Below, piece after piece: positions 32,405 to 44,149 of a stretch of DNA of 64,000 nt (positions are counted from its first letter, which is position 1; every line of letters begins with the position of its first letter). The translations under genes were made by a program, and so were the position numbers. The notes beneath the pieces are model-generated. The model saw nothing but the letters and a program-made list of their open reading frames with translations, searched no databases and was not told the DNA's origin. This stretch comes from Ignelater luminosus. Taxonomy: Eukaryota > Arthropoda > Insecta > Coleoptera > Elateridae. The stretch is from positions 1-64,000 of the forward strand of contig VTPC01001064.1 in NCBI GenBank assembly GCA_011009095.1, written 5' to 3'.

Positions 32405-33830
32405 TAATATTTTGGTCTTTATTGACGTCTATGTCATGCCACTTTTTCCCTGCCACCACTTGCTCTCCTTCTAGCACGCTTTTGAAATGTTTTAACTATA
32501 CTTCCATTATTTCAATCTCTTTTGTGGCCAACTTGCTATCTAGATTCCTAATATCTGTGACCGATTGTCTCTGCGTTTTTCTCATATTCGTCAATGGTCT
32601 GAAGAATAACTTCTGGTTTCCCTTGTAATCTGCTTCCATTTTCTTGCCGAATTCTTTCCAAGACATAGTTTTTTGCAGCTTTATACACTCTTTCACCACT
32701 TTTCTCTGTAATTTGTACTTTTCGTAGGCATCTCCGCTTTTACTTGCTAGATATTGTTTACACAAAGTCTTTTCTGTTTTTATCTCAACCGTATTTCCTC
32801 GGACCACCAGGGTGTTTGTTTTCTGGTATTAGAAAGCACCTTTATTCTACACACTTCCTCGGCGGCTTTCAGACAGATTTTCTTAAACAGTTGCCACAGT
32901 TGTTCAATATTTTCTGATTCTAGTTCATGTTTCTGCTCTTCAATTTCCTCGCGAATTTTTTCTTGGTATCGTCTTTTGCAGTCGTTAGATTTCAGCTTTT
33001 GGGTATTTATGACAGATCTTAATTCTTCTTTTGCCACCTTTATTTTAATCTTTCTCCTCTTGTTAATAGTGGCTACCAACAGAAGATAGTCCGCTACTAT
33101 TCTCAGCACTTATTCTAACGCGTATATCCTTGACCGTCTTTAGTTTTCCTGCTTTCACTAGCACGTAGTGTATTATCGAACTTTCTTCTCTGCTTCTTTC
33201 CCATCTTGTTGTCTGGTGTATTTGTTTGTGTTGGAAAAAAAGTGTCTATGACCAAGTTGTTTAGTAGGCAAAATTTTTGAATGCTTCCCCGGATCTCTCC
33301 AGCACATCTATTGACCCTTCATTCTTTACATCCATTCTGCCGTTGGAATCCCACTACTACTTTTCTATTTTTTCTGTCTAATCCTTCTTGCATATCGTCT
33401 TAGAACGCATCTTTACTTTCTTTGGAATCGTTTTCGTCCGAGCCTGCTGCTATAAACGTATGTGTTTCACCAGTAATGTCCAGTGTTGTGAACATCACTG
33501 TCGAATATACGTACCCAGTCTTTTACTTCTTCTGCAAATCTTTTTTGATTGTACATGCTAATTCAGAGCGCGCGTGTTTTTTTATTTCTACTCCGCTGTA
33601 CCACATCCTGTTTCCGCCCTCCAGGTCGACAGTTTCCTAACCTTTCCTTTCTGTTTCGGTGATTATTGGGACATCGAAATTTGCTCCGACGAAATCTTTC
33701 TCCAATTCAATTTTTTTATCTTTCATACCTCGAATGTTCCAGTTACCAATCTTCAAGTATCTATTTTTCTTGTTAGTCCATGTTAGATTTGTTTTATTCC
33801 ACTTATCTTGTTTTCATTTGTTTAGATAAA
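32405..33830 (-). mobile_element. LINE C: endonuclease and linker remnant
   Basis: Reading down from 33830: LKIGNWNIRGMKDKKIELEK (endonuclease start, family WNIRG), TETERKG with the metal-binding Glu region, NRMWYSGVEIKKHARSELA, GETHTFIAAGSDENDSKES, then a frame-broken part. The post-endonuclease linker (32780-33109: QKLKSNDCKRRYQEKIREEI, TPWWSEEIRLR; and 32496-32807: KTMSWKEFGKKMEADYKGNQ, RPLTNMRKTQ) ends with LEGEQVVAGKKWHDID near 32430. RT is absent. Both sides join degenerate repeat. 33830-34140 is probably its 5' region. Confidence 0.8.
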
Positions 33831-34124
33831 AATTCGTAGCCTTATTCATAGGCAAGACCGTTATCGTTATTTCTCGCTGAGGCACAAGTTCGCTGGTTAG
33901 TTTTTTGGTTCGGAACCAATCGCTGGGGTTTACTGCTTAGTTTCTTCTAGCGGCTGTTGCCTCTCGTTCCACTTTTATACGATACCGTCTATAATTAACT
34001 TTGTATACGCTGTTTTAACCTGTTTGCCCTCCGCTTTCAATTACTTTGCTTCTTTCCGTATATTGGCCTGTAAAGTTTGGTTTGCTTCGTCAAGCATTGT
34101 TACTTCTCTTGGTACTATAAACCA

Positions 34125-34690
34125 CACAGGTTATTACCTTGGTTTTTTTCTAATGAATAAATCTTTGGATCTTGTTACCTTAGAATCCTAAAATTTGAAT
34201 CTTGAAGTTTTGCAACCTTTGAATTTCTAAAACTTAAAGACTAGCTTTTGGCTATTTAAGAATTTTAAAATTTAAATTTGTGCAGGTTTCATATCTTAAA
34301 ACCTAACAGCTCAAAGTTATTACCTCGCACCTTTGTTCCTTTCTAATACATAAATAAAAATCTTGAGATTCTGTTATCTTAGAATCCTAAAATTTAGATC
34401 TTGGAATTTCGCAACGTTGAAGTCTCTAGAACTTGAAGTTTGACATTTTTCTATCTACGAATTTCAAAATTTGACTTCGTGAAGGTTTAGGATTTGAAAC
34501 ATTAATACCTTGAAACCAGATTATTATCTTAGTCTTTATGACTTTCTAATACATAAATAAAAATCTGTTACCTTAAAATCCTAAAATCTAGATCTTGAAA
34601 TTCTGCAACATTGAAATCTCTAAATCCGCGGGTTGATCTTCTCAATCTAAGAATTTTTTAAAATTTAAATGCATTAAGTTTGGAATGTGG
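34125..34690. repeat. About 190-bp tandem repeat, three copies
   Basis: The segment TAGAATCCTAAAATTTGAA at 34191 recurs at 34380 and, as TTAAAATCCTAAAATCTAG, at 34574. It is each time preceded by TTCTAATxxATAAAT and followed by CTTGAAxTTxxGCAACxTTGAA. Spacing is 189 and 194 bases. It lies inside the larger degenerate repeat and shows that at least part of it grew by tandem duplication. Confidence 0.7.
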
Positions 34691-35830
34691 AATTTTACAA
34701 TTTTAAAATTTCCAAAACTAAAAATTTTCAATACTGCATTTCTACAATCTTTACATTAGGAATAGTCGAATATTATACAATTCACTCTAAATTCTAAACA
34801 GTCTTTAAGCTTTTATGTCTTAGGATCTATGAATCTTAAAATACTGGAATCTTGACATGTTAAAATTCTGAAATCTAGAAACCCCAAAATTTAAAGAGCT
34901 CGAAACAATGAATGGAGTCTTAATATCCTGAAAATCCAAATAATGAGAACCTTAAGTTGGTTAGTTTGGAATAAATTCTTCAAATTTTGATTATTAAAGT
35001 CCTCAAATCTGAACACCTTTAATTTTAGAAATTCTTCTAGAATTCTTTGATCTTAAAAATCTAAGAAGATTTAATTTTGAAAATCCAAAATCTAAAAACT
35101 GAGCTTTTAATGAAGTTTAAATTTTCTAGCTTAAAGCTTTGAATTCAGAAATTGTGAAATCTTAGAATTCAGATTTATTAAATTCTGGAAACCAAGATTA
35201 TCCTGAAATTTTGAATTGTACAGATATTTAAATTTTGATACTTTGAGATTTATAAATCCCTTGCTTAAAAACTATGAAATATTGCAGTTTTGAAATCTAA
35301 AGATTGATAAATCTCACAAAATCTGAAACCTTAAAATAAACGAATTTCTAAAATCTTGAAATCTTGGAATTCAACAATTTTAAAACTTATACGTTTAGAC
35401 AGGATCTGAAGGCATAAAACGTTGAGAATTTAAGTTTCAAGATTTGAATAGTTTGAATAGTTTGAAATTTTCATAAAATTCCTCATTCATGAGATATTGA
35501 ATTCTTGAATTCTGAAATATCTGCTATCTATTTAAAATCTAAAAATTCGAAAGTGTAAGATTCAGCAAAATTATGCAATTTTTAATTCTTAAAATCCCAA
35601 AACACTTGAATCTTGAATACTAAAAATCTTAAATCTTGACATTCTAAAATTTGAACTCTAAAACACTGGAAATTTTGAATCCTAAAACTGCAAAATTATA
35701 ATCTCTTAATATATCAGTTCCAGCAAGTCTCTGGAATCGTAACCGATTGTTAAAGACATTTTTACGAAATCCTAAGAAACAAATACTCTGGAATTTTAAA
35801 GTCAAATCCAAAGTTTAGATGCTCAATACA
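34690..35830. repeat. Degenerate TTGAAATCT-type repeat, block 5
   Basis: Continuation of the same type (CTTGACATGTTAAAATTCTGAAATCTAGAAACCCC, ATCTTGAAATCTTGGAATTC). No gene. It ends near 35830, after which the sequence becomes ordinary AT-rich DNA. Confidence 0.65.
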
Positions 35831-38585
35831 TTATTCTGTCCCCTACGCCAAACCAGTAGTACCCTGGTCATTTTAGCAATGTAATTTAGCTACTTTTTAT
35901 TGTTACACATCCAATTAATTAATCTTTGTCACCATAATTTTGTTACTTCTCACAGCAATAATTAATTAGATGACAAAGTGAAAAAACTAAATAAAATATT
36001 ATTATTTTATCGAAAACATGCTTATAGTAGATTTCATTTACAAACCAAAACGAAAATAAACAACACGAACAAAAAATTCCTGAATATCAAAGGTTAGTTC
36101 TCGTTGATGCTTTCAAAATATTCTCTATTCGGGGAATACTTTCGAGGCCTTTAATTTCAATAATAATGAGAATAGAGGTTATGGTGATGAATTCGGGGCA
36201 GACATGTATAGTCAGACACGTAATATGTTTGATTTTCTCCTTGACTGAGTTTGTTGGCAGTTCCATAATACAATACCGTCAAACTCATAACAATTAAATA
36301 AGTAATGGTAGTCGCTGCCGCCGTACATATTCCCGGTTCTAAAACGATGATGAAAAGCACTTCATAAACACAAAACTTGTTTGTGTGAAATATGAAAATT
36401 TCCCCCTTTTATTATTTTCTTTAATGTCTTGATGGTTACGTTCCGTAAGTGAAACATGTTTTATACCTGCTGTCAGTTTATAGCACCTTTAATCATATTG
36501 CAGTTTTTCTTTCTTAATTCTCTTTGCAATCTTGGACACGGAAAGAAGATATAAAAGATAAGTAACACAAGGACGTGCAGGATAAAGTGTTCTAGATTCT
36601 CTCTACTTTATAATGACAGTAGAGAAGCGGAAATGGTTTAAAAACGAAAAATAAGTACTTATAATGTGTTAAAATGAGACCGTTTTTCTCTTTATTAAGT
36701 TCACTCTGCAGCACATTCCAGAGAAGTTTTTGAAAGGGACGTTATCTCCGGCCATCCAACAAAACGCTGCGCCAACAAAGTTTCTTTTAAAAAAATTTTA
36801 TGGTCCACTCGATGTCTTGCAATGTCTTTTTAGGTTTTTGCGGAAAACGCTAAAAGCGTCATATTTAACTTTTTAATTTATTCACAGCTTCATTTGTCTT
36901 CATTAAAATCTCTGGACTTTAAGAGGTATCATCACATCCGGTCTCTTTTTGCAAGCGCGGATCATGCTATAAATGAAACTTTCATTGTGACGGTAAGGTA
37001 TACATGCTTAAAAATTAAATACAAAGAAAAAAGTCTCCGAGGCGAAAGCTTTTTTTCTCTCATGCCAGAAGAGGTTAAAGCAAAATGAAAGAAAATCTTT
37101 AAAACGCTTTGGATAGCACCATTGTGACCTTATAGTTTACTTAGGAACTAAAACGTTTTTCGAATAAAACGAATTTCAAGGAATTGTAGAAAATAGACGT
37201 GGTGGTATATAGAATATACAAATAAATAAGCCTAAAGCTGTAATATATTACGTTTTGTACTACTGAAAATACAAATAATGGAAAAAAGGACATTCTGAAA
37301 ATAAGTGAAGCCATGCATGTTTGCAATTTAAATTTTCTGGCAAATATGAGATATAGAATAGATATAAATGAGAAGCTTCTTATACGTCTGCGAATATCGC
37401 GGAATGTACATATTTCATATTTTATGTGGGAAATAAATTTATCTAGCTGAAGGTATTTAAGCACTAAAGTAGAATCGATGATGATTTTTATGTCTTTTAT
37501 TAATTAGCGTCACGTAGCTTTCAATTTGGAGACGAATGTTTTGATTTTCTGATCTCTATTTTAGTGTAACTTTATCAAAAGAGAAATGTGTGTGTCTAGT
37601 CAGGATTTTACTAAGGAAATGCCTTAACAATTTGATAACTATTTTAAACCTGGTGACCTCTCTCCTTACAAAATAGCAAAGGTAGCCATGTTACAATCCC
37701 AGCCTTGAACTGGACGATGTTCTGGTAAAAGTAAAATTTACTCGCAAACCACACATTCACTCGAAGATGTTTATTCTTTAATTACCCGCAAAGTCCTATA
37801 AACACATCCGACTAAATAGCCGTAACAAAATTACTCAACGAAACTTTTTTTTCAAACGAAAGGAACTTGCGATAAAATCGTACAGGCGGGACTTGACTCG
37901 CTTTTTTCGCTGGCTGTCTGATAACTAACCCCGTGCGCGCTCGAATTTGCATCAAGCGCGCTAAAATTAAACCACGCCTTAATTAGGCATAACTATATTA
38001 ATTAGGCACAACTATATTAACCCTAAGTAAAACAAAAATGCCAAAACGAACACTCCTGTCTGATATAATGGGATGTTCCGTTCGTGCTGAAACTTGAAAC
38101 AAACCAAGAAATAGCAAAATTAGAAGACAGATTCACACCGGAACCATTTATAGAATACGCACTTTCTCCATAAACGACAGAAAATTTAAGTGTAAATTAG
38201 CCTATATTGAAGCGAGCTTGGCCTGAGACAATGTTCCTAGTAGACATAATTCTAGCAAATTTAGATAACTAAAATGCAACGAGCAATTTTTTTCAAAGAA
38301 TCACACGTGTATTAAAATAAATATAAATATAAAATAAACATTGTACAAACCAGATTTAAAAAAATGTTTTTGATCAAAAGGTTTGATAAACAAAATTACA
38401 TATATTCGCAATCTTGTTGGAATACGATATAATTTTAAAATGACATTACAATCCCCTTCAAAAACATCTTTTAGGTAATAGTTAGATCTTCCAAACTGTT
38501 CTACTGACTTCAGACATCATCTTCGTTTCTTTATACTTTGTACGTTTTTGGGAATTAGCAAAGAAAATGCAAACCAAGGAAGATT
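35831..38585. other. Unassigned DNA
   Basis: No recognised gene. Two direct copies of TAATTAGGCA(T/C)AACTATAT lie at about 37980-38018. The part 37850-37970 is locally GC-richer and carries GCGCGC-type words. Open frames at 36894-37088 and 37141-37464 have no known motif. Confidence 0.5.
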
Positions 38586-38589
38586 ATAA

Positions 38590-39345
38590 GTACCATACAG
38601 CGCAGACGTTTCTGACCCAAATGCCTTGCGAGGTCTACCGATGCTTTTTACTGAAGTTGCAGCCACTTGGTGGATTGGGATAAGAAACGCAGTTACAGGT
38701 TGGAAAGAAGCTTTGCAAGTTCTACGAAATTCTTATGGTTTTGCTAAACCTGCGTATCAGATTCATCAAGGATTGTTTGGAACAAAGCAAGAAGACAATG
38801 TATCTGCACGCCTGCCACGTTTCAACGTTTAATGAAAGATTTTAAGGCCGGTTTACGTGATAGCACTTGCAGCAGGATATTTGGAAAAAAATATAGTGAT
38901 TTCTAGTAGTTATAGTGAACATTTATAGGACCTATGCGCTGTAATGAAACGTTTACTCTTGCTTACATTCCGAGGGCGACGTGAAAAGTGCGTATTTGCT
39001 TGTCACTTAGTAAAGTATTTGGACCATGTGACCAGAGCACAACGAATAAAAATTCTAGAACGACTTCTTTCAAAAAGCATCAAAGAACTCCTAAGTTTCT
39101 ACCAGTTTTGTGTTATAATATTCAGAAGTAGACCGTCCATTATCAGCGCTGACAAAGAAGAATACCGTATGGATGTGGGTTGTCATGGAGCAGACGACTT
39201 TTGATACATTTAAAAAGTTTCTTACCCAAGCACCTATTCTACAAAATGCCGACAGTGCTAAACAAAAAACATTTTTCAACTACAGAACGGAAGGCTTTTG
39301 CCATTGTATAGACCGTGGAGAAGTTAAAAGGATACATTGAAATCT
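38590..39345 (+). pseudogene. Gypsy gag-to-RT remnant with a large internal deletion
   Basis: From 38608, SDPNALRGLPMLFTEVAATW, then WKEALQVLRNSYGFAKPAYQ and FGTKQEDNVSARLP. This is the capsid region of an insect Ty3/gypsy gag related to Arc proteins. It should continue for more than 1 kb to RT, but 300 bases later the frame reads RPLSALTKKNTVW, FDTFKKFLTQAPILQNADSA and, one frame off, NYRTTERKAFAIV and VEKLKGYIE, the RT-RNase H connection and RNase H. Most of gag, protease and RT are deleted. Confidence 0.75.
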
Positions 39346-39359
39346 GCAAATCTGTGAAT

Positions 39360-40860
39360 TTCAATCCAGCGCTGCTGTTTTAATTGCTTAATCTGGTTTT
39401 TGCAAACTGTGCCCTATTCAATTCCTCTTTCCATCTTTTATTTATTTTTCAATTGGCTCTTGTTCGGCTCTCTGCCACAGTTCTTTATTCGTAATTCTGT
39501 GTGGCCAGAACACTTCCATGATTTTTCTAAAACATCGATTATCGAAAACCTGAAACTGATTTTTAATCGTCGTAGTCATTTTTCATATCTCACATCCATA
39601 AAGAAAAACAGATTTAACGTTAATATTAAAAATTCCTAGTTTCACTTTCTTTCAGAGATTTTTATTTTTGCATAACTTGTACTACTATGCAAAAGCGTTG
39701 TTTGCTTTACGGATCCGAGCCTTTACGTTCTTTTCTGTTCCACCTGGCGTCGAGACCATGCTCTCAAGGTAGGTGAATTCTTCTGCGTGCTCTATTACCT
39801 CACCTGTTATGACTAATTGGTTGTGGTTTTGGGCGTTAATTCTCACTTTTGATTTCATATTCCTAAAATGTTCACTCAGCAGTAAAATGTCATGTGCGAA
39901 GTCCAGGTCTTTCAACCTCTCCCTTAACTCCCCCATTAAATTCCTCTCTTCTTGTTTCCTAATGCTGATCTTATCATTCTGTCGAGAACAAAAATAAAAA
40001 GAGTAGATGACAGTATTCAATCTTGTTTGACTTCAGTGGTTACCTTTATGGATTCGGGTTTGCACTGATAGTCTTCATAGAAACATTTAACTATGTTTGT
40101 AATCTTTTGTAAAATCCCATATTCCTGCAGGGTGTCCCAAATATAACTGTGCTTAACAGAGTTAAAAGCCTCATAATCGATAAAGGTGGCGTACAAAGAA
40201 CTGTCTCATTCCAGGCTCTGTTCAATTATTATTTTTAGTGTGTCGTTAAGATTTGTGCAGCTTCGATTCTGCTTAGAATCAGCTTGTTCCTTGTGCAATT
40301 TTTGTTCCACTACTAAAACTACTCGTTCTAACATTATTCCGCAAAGCAACTTTGAAAAGGATAATAAAAGAGTGATGTCCCTCCAGTTATTGCAACTTGT
40401 AAGATTGCCTTTCTTTGGCAATTTAGTCGCGAAACCTTCTTTCCGCTCTTCTGGTATTTTCTTCTTCTCCCAAACCGTATACAATAAAGGTAGTAGCATT
40501 TCTGCGGAGACTGACTACTGCTTTTAGGATGTCACAAGAAATGTTATCTGCGCCTGGGGCCTTCCCATTTTAGTGCTTTGGTGCTGCTTGTATTTCCTTT
40601 AATGTCGGAGGCTCCAGCATGATTCTGGGATTTGGGATCCCCTGGACAGTTTATGATGCTTTACCAGCATATTTGCAGAGGAGTCGAGAAAAGTGTCTTC
40701 TCCATCTGCGCAGCTGGTCTTGTTCAAACATCAGTAGGTTACCTTTAGTGTCTCTCTGCTCTACTAGCACCAAATATCTTTTTTGGTAATTGCTTTTTTA
40801 TCTGATCCACCTCCTTCATATCTCCCCTAGCAACGGCTTCTTCTTTGCAAGTTTGTTCAC
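39360..40860 (-). mobile_element. LINE D: RT remnant
   Basis: The 40206-40499 frame holds YTVWEKKKIPEERKEGFATK, LPKKGNLTSCNNWRDITLLL and KEQADSKQNRSCTNLNDTLK, early RT blocks of a common insect LINE group. A frame-broken palm follows. 39685-40020 has KDLDFAHDILLLSEHFRNMK, where family members have LDFADD, so a catalytic Asp is now His. Then EEFTYLESMVSTPGGTEKNV. The C-terminal part to about 39370 (LWQRAEQEPIEK, IGHSLQKPD) is out of frame. The 5' side to about 40860 reads as degraded linker. Inactive. Confidence 0.85.
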
Positions 40861-41119
40861 TCAGTTTCTTTGGTCTTTTCTTGTACTGCGTTTCATATCT
40901 TTGTCTTTTGCTGAGTATCTGCTTGGGATTCTGCAGTTGGCTGTCTCATCTTGCTGCCCGTGATTCTCTCTTTCATCTGTTTTATTTGCCCAATGAGTTC
41001 CTACGTCTGACATCCATCCTTTTTTTTACAGTTTTAAAAGCCACTCTCACAAGTCTTGTTTTCTTCGATAATTGTTACCTGTGCAATTATGACCTGATTG
41101 TTTCCAAAACTAAGCGTAA

Positions 41120-41830
41120 ATAAGTGATTGTCTCTTACTGGAACTTCAATTTCTTGGCATTTTTTTCCATTGCTTCAGAGTCTTTCCTAGGTAGATCTTG
41201 AAGAGCGTCGGTGATGTAGAGCATCCCCGTAAAAGAACTTTTGCAGTTTTCAAGTTTTTTGTCAGTTTCTATCCCAAGTTTACGGCTACCATATTAGTTT
41301 TATATGTTGCTCGGACGGCTTCAATCAAGTTTCTTTCAATTTGCAATTTTTCCATTGCTTGCCAAAGTTTTCCTTCAGGTACGGAGTTGTAGGCTATGTT
41401 GATATCTATGAATGATAAGTGGACGACTCGATTTTTTGCTTTTTTTCCATTAGCTGTCTTATGGTGTATATGTGATCTACACATGACCTCCTCGCAGTAA
41501 AACCTGCTTGGTTTTTATCTATTTTTCCTTTAATGTCATCTTCTAGTTTATTTTTTATTATTCTTTCGTAAATCCTTCCCATGGTAAAGACAACACTTAT
41601 TTCTGTGTAGTTGGTGCATTTTCTCTTGTCCCCTTTTTATAAATTGAAGATATGTAGGCTTCGCTACACTCCTTAGAAAGATCTTCTCCATTTACTCCTC
41701 GTTAGAAAACGTGTTTCAGTATCCTTGTAAGCAAAATGTCGATATTTTTTTTCCTTACATTCTCTAATGATTTCTATATTTTTATTTATCCATCTTTGCA
41801 CATTCCATGTCCCTCATGTTATTTTTCTTT
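41120..41830 (-). mobile_element. LINE E: endonuclease start fused to RT by deletion
   Basis: Near 41815 the reverse strand reads TWNVQRWINKNIEIIRECKE, the endonuclease start. Within 150 bases it passes to RT: YISSIYKKGDKRKCTNYTEI, KLEDDIKGKIDKNQAGFTAR, then the 41269-41484 frame with HLSFIDINIAYNSVPEGKLW and KLQIERNLIEAVRATYKTN. The family has FIDIEKAYDSVPR. After this a broken GCSTSPTLFKIYL segment ends near 41160. The endonuclease body and the catalytic YADD part are missing. Confidence 0.78.
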
Positions 41831-42594
41831 TTCTAGTTCGTATTTTATGGTTGATTCTTAAGTTAGCAATGCCTTTGTGTCTTTCCGTCTTCTGCCCTCC
41901 CCGTATCCGTTGTAGCTACCTTCCGACAAAGTGTGGATTTCTACCCGGGGATTTTTACGTTGGAGTTCCACTTTGCATCTAGCTTTAGCCATTTCATTTT
42001 GAGTTTTACATGGTCCAGAAAGCTAAATCCTGATACTGCAACTCTTCTTCTTTATCCCGGCTTGGAACCAGCAGCAATGTTCTCTCAACTACTTAATCCA
42101 TGTAGAGAGATATCCCAGGCGGAGTTACGTTGTTACCGTCACTAAAACTAATTGCTATTGTGCCCTTTTATAGCTAGCTTAAGTTGGTAGACTTATAGGA
42201 AGGCAATTCCTATCATTTAAAGACTGTGAACCATCACAAATCTTTCAAACTAAAATGGATTTGGGGCTGCTTAGCTCTATTCTTTCTATCTTGCCGGATT
42301 TAGAATAAAGACGTGAAAACTGCAAAATTTCTCTGCGTTGGTTCCAGTCAGATAGGTATCTCTCTCGTTAATTTTTCTTTCTTGCACTATAGTGGTTTCC
42401 ATTGGAATCATTATAAACAATCCACCTAGACTTACAACTGTTACTGTTTAATCCGAAAGCAATAGGAAGCTTGTTTTATTTCACTAGGGACGGTGTCAGC
42501 TTAAAAATTATCAAAATTCTTTTTTCATAATCGCTGGGTTTTTATTTTTTCTTCTTTTATCTCTACTTATCATCCTTTAGGACCGGTTGTGCCA

Positions 42595-43070
42595 AGTTCA
42601 GCTGTAGTTCAACTTCATAGAAACGATTGTTGTAACAATTGTTCCTTACTTCCTTGGTTAATCCTATGGTTCCTATATCTTATAGTGTCGAGGTATTTCA
42701 GTATCTCACCTTCCGCATTTATCTTCAATCTTAAATACTTAGTCTTCAACTTGCTTAATGATCTTATTATCCAAAAAAAGCGTTGGCATCTTATTCGGTT
42801 TTTTGATATCACTAAAATCACTTTCATTCCAAATATTCGCATTAATTTGTGTGTCTCTCCGAATTTTCCACAATCACCAGGCCTTTACCGCACTACTTCC
42901 AACTCTAGGTTTCCTCACTTTACCCTTACATCTTGTAGCAATTTCATCCATTAAAGTGATAAACACTTGCGAACTTAAAACACCATCTTGCTTTACACCT
43001 GTCCTTGCGTTAAATTCCTTAGATGTTTGATTGTGTTCTTGGTATATGAGGTGGTACCCAGAATTACGCA
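42595..43070 (-). mobile_element. LINE F: RT fragment
   Basis: Near 42930-43015 the reverse strand gives NARTGVKQDGVLSSQVFITL and MDEIATRCKGKVRKPRVG, matching the GVKQGGVLSPxLF block of LINE RTs. 42615-42842 continues with MRIFGMKVILVISKN and KLKTKYLRLKINAEGEILKY (family FKYLGxxIxxxGE), passing the YADD region with a deletion. Only this middle part survives. It could be part of the same family as LINE B. Confidence 0.65.
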
Positions 43071-43139
43071 GAATTTGCTTATAAAAACATGAATACTTAC
43101 GTTAACTCCTAATTTCCACTATTACCTCCAAAGTAGTCA

Positions 43140-43670
43140 ACCTAGGCTTAACTACAACACTTCCAGCGACTTTTCCATTTTTTAAATCACTCGCAGAAGT
43201 CTTCAGCGTGTTCGACATTTGCTGCGTTTTCACTTGCATTTATTCAGTGGAATTAAATCGGCGCCCTTTTAACCGGCGTCTCATCTTAAGAAAGAGGGCA
43301 ATGATCAGGTTATTTTTTTCCAGGAAGTCTTTGACAATGAATGAGGTGTATGCGGACGCATTGTCATGATGTCGGTGTTTCATAAACACACCTCCCATTT
43401 CCACGGACAACTTCACGTACTTTTGTGATCATTTCAGGAGTTGTGTATGATGGTGGTCGATCCCAATGTTTGTCATCTTCCATCGATTTTCAATCTTCTT
43501 TAAACCGCTTTAACCACTCAAATGTTGTCGGTTGGTTTGAAACTTGGTTTCCGAGAGCCTCCCTTAGCATTCCATAGGTTTCAGCTGCCGTTTTCTTGAG
43601 CTTGAAGCAAGATTTAATGCAAATTGTTTGACCTTTAATTATTAACCATTTTGACATTCAACAAGCACAA
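43140..43670 (-). pseudogene. Mariner (SETMAR-like) transposase, internally deleted
   Basis: From 43650 down: MVNN, then ICIKSCFKLKKTAAETYGML, LGNQVSNQPTTFEWFKRFKE and DDKHWDRPPSYTTPEMITKV, the N-terminal HTH region of mariner transposases in alternating frames. Then, after an abrupt jump, FFLKMRRRLKGRRFNSTE-like sequence (about 43255-43320) and NTLKTSASDLKNGK, the C-terminal end. The DDD catalytic middle, over 150 residues, is gone. Terminal repeats not located. Confidence 0.72.
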
Positions 43671-44149
43671 GAACTGAAACTTGAAAACACCTGTACTCAA
43701 GAAAACGTCAGTTAACAGACTAATGGTTGAAATATACACCAAGAGGCACTTAGTACATCTACACGTATCAGATTTAATATGAAGATGCTCATTGTAAGGT
43801 TGACGCGTTTGTGTACACAGCAGTCATTTGACGATCAGTATTTTATGAAGTCCAGGAGATTGCAAACTGAGATTGGTCATCTGTCTTTACAATTTTTTAA
43901 GCTCTTTGCTGGTCTCTTCCTGCACTTTCAGTCTGAACTGACACAACGAGCAAGACTATAATATTCTACAGATATAAATATACTTGTCTTAGGTTTAAAT
44001 ACATTGGTACTTGAAAGAGATATACCTTTATTGTTTGCAATTTTTAATATAAGCTTATGGCATTTGAATCTCGATTTAAATTCTGTGTGGAATCTTCGGT
44101 TTGGTGTTGTTTCAGTTTAGTTCTGCTAAGTGTATCTGCATGAAGTTTG

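Noticed and set aside
41933-42145. 70-codon forward ORF with Pro/Leu-rich sequence
   Set aside because: Overlaps the antisense of the LINE E 5' side and has no family pattern.
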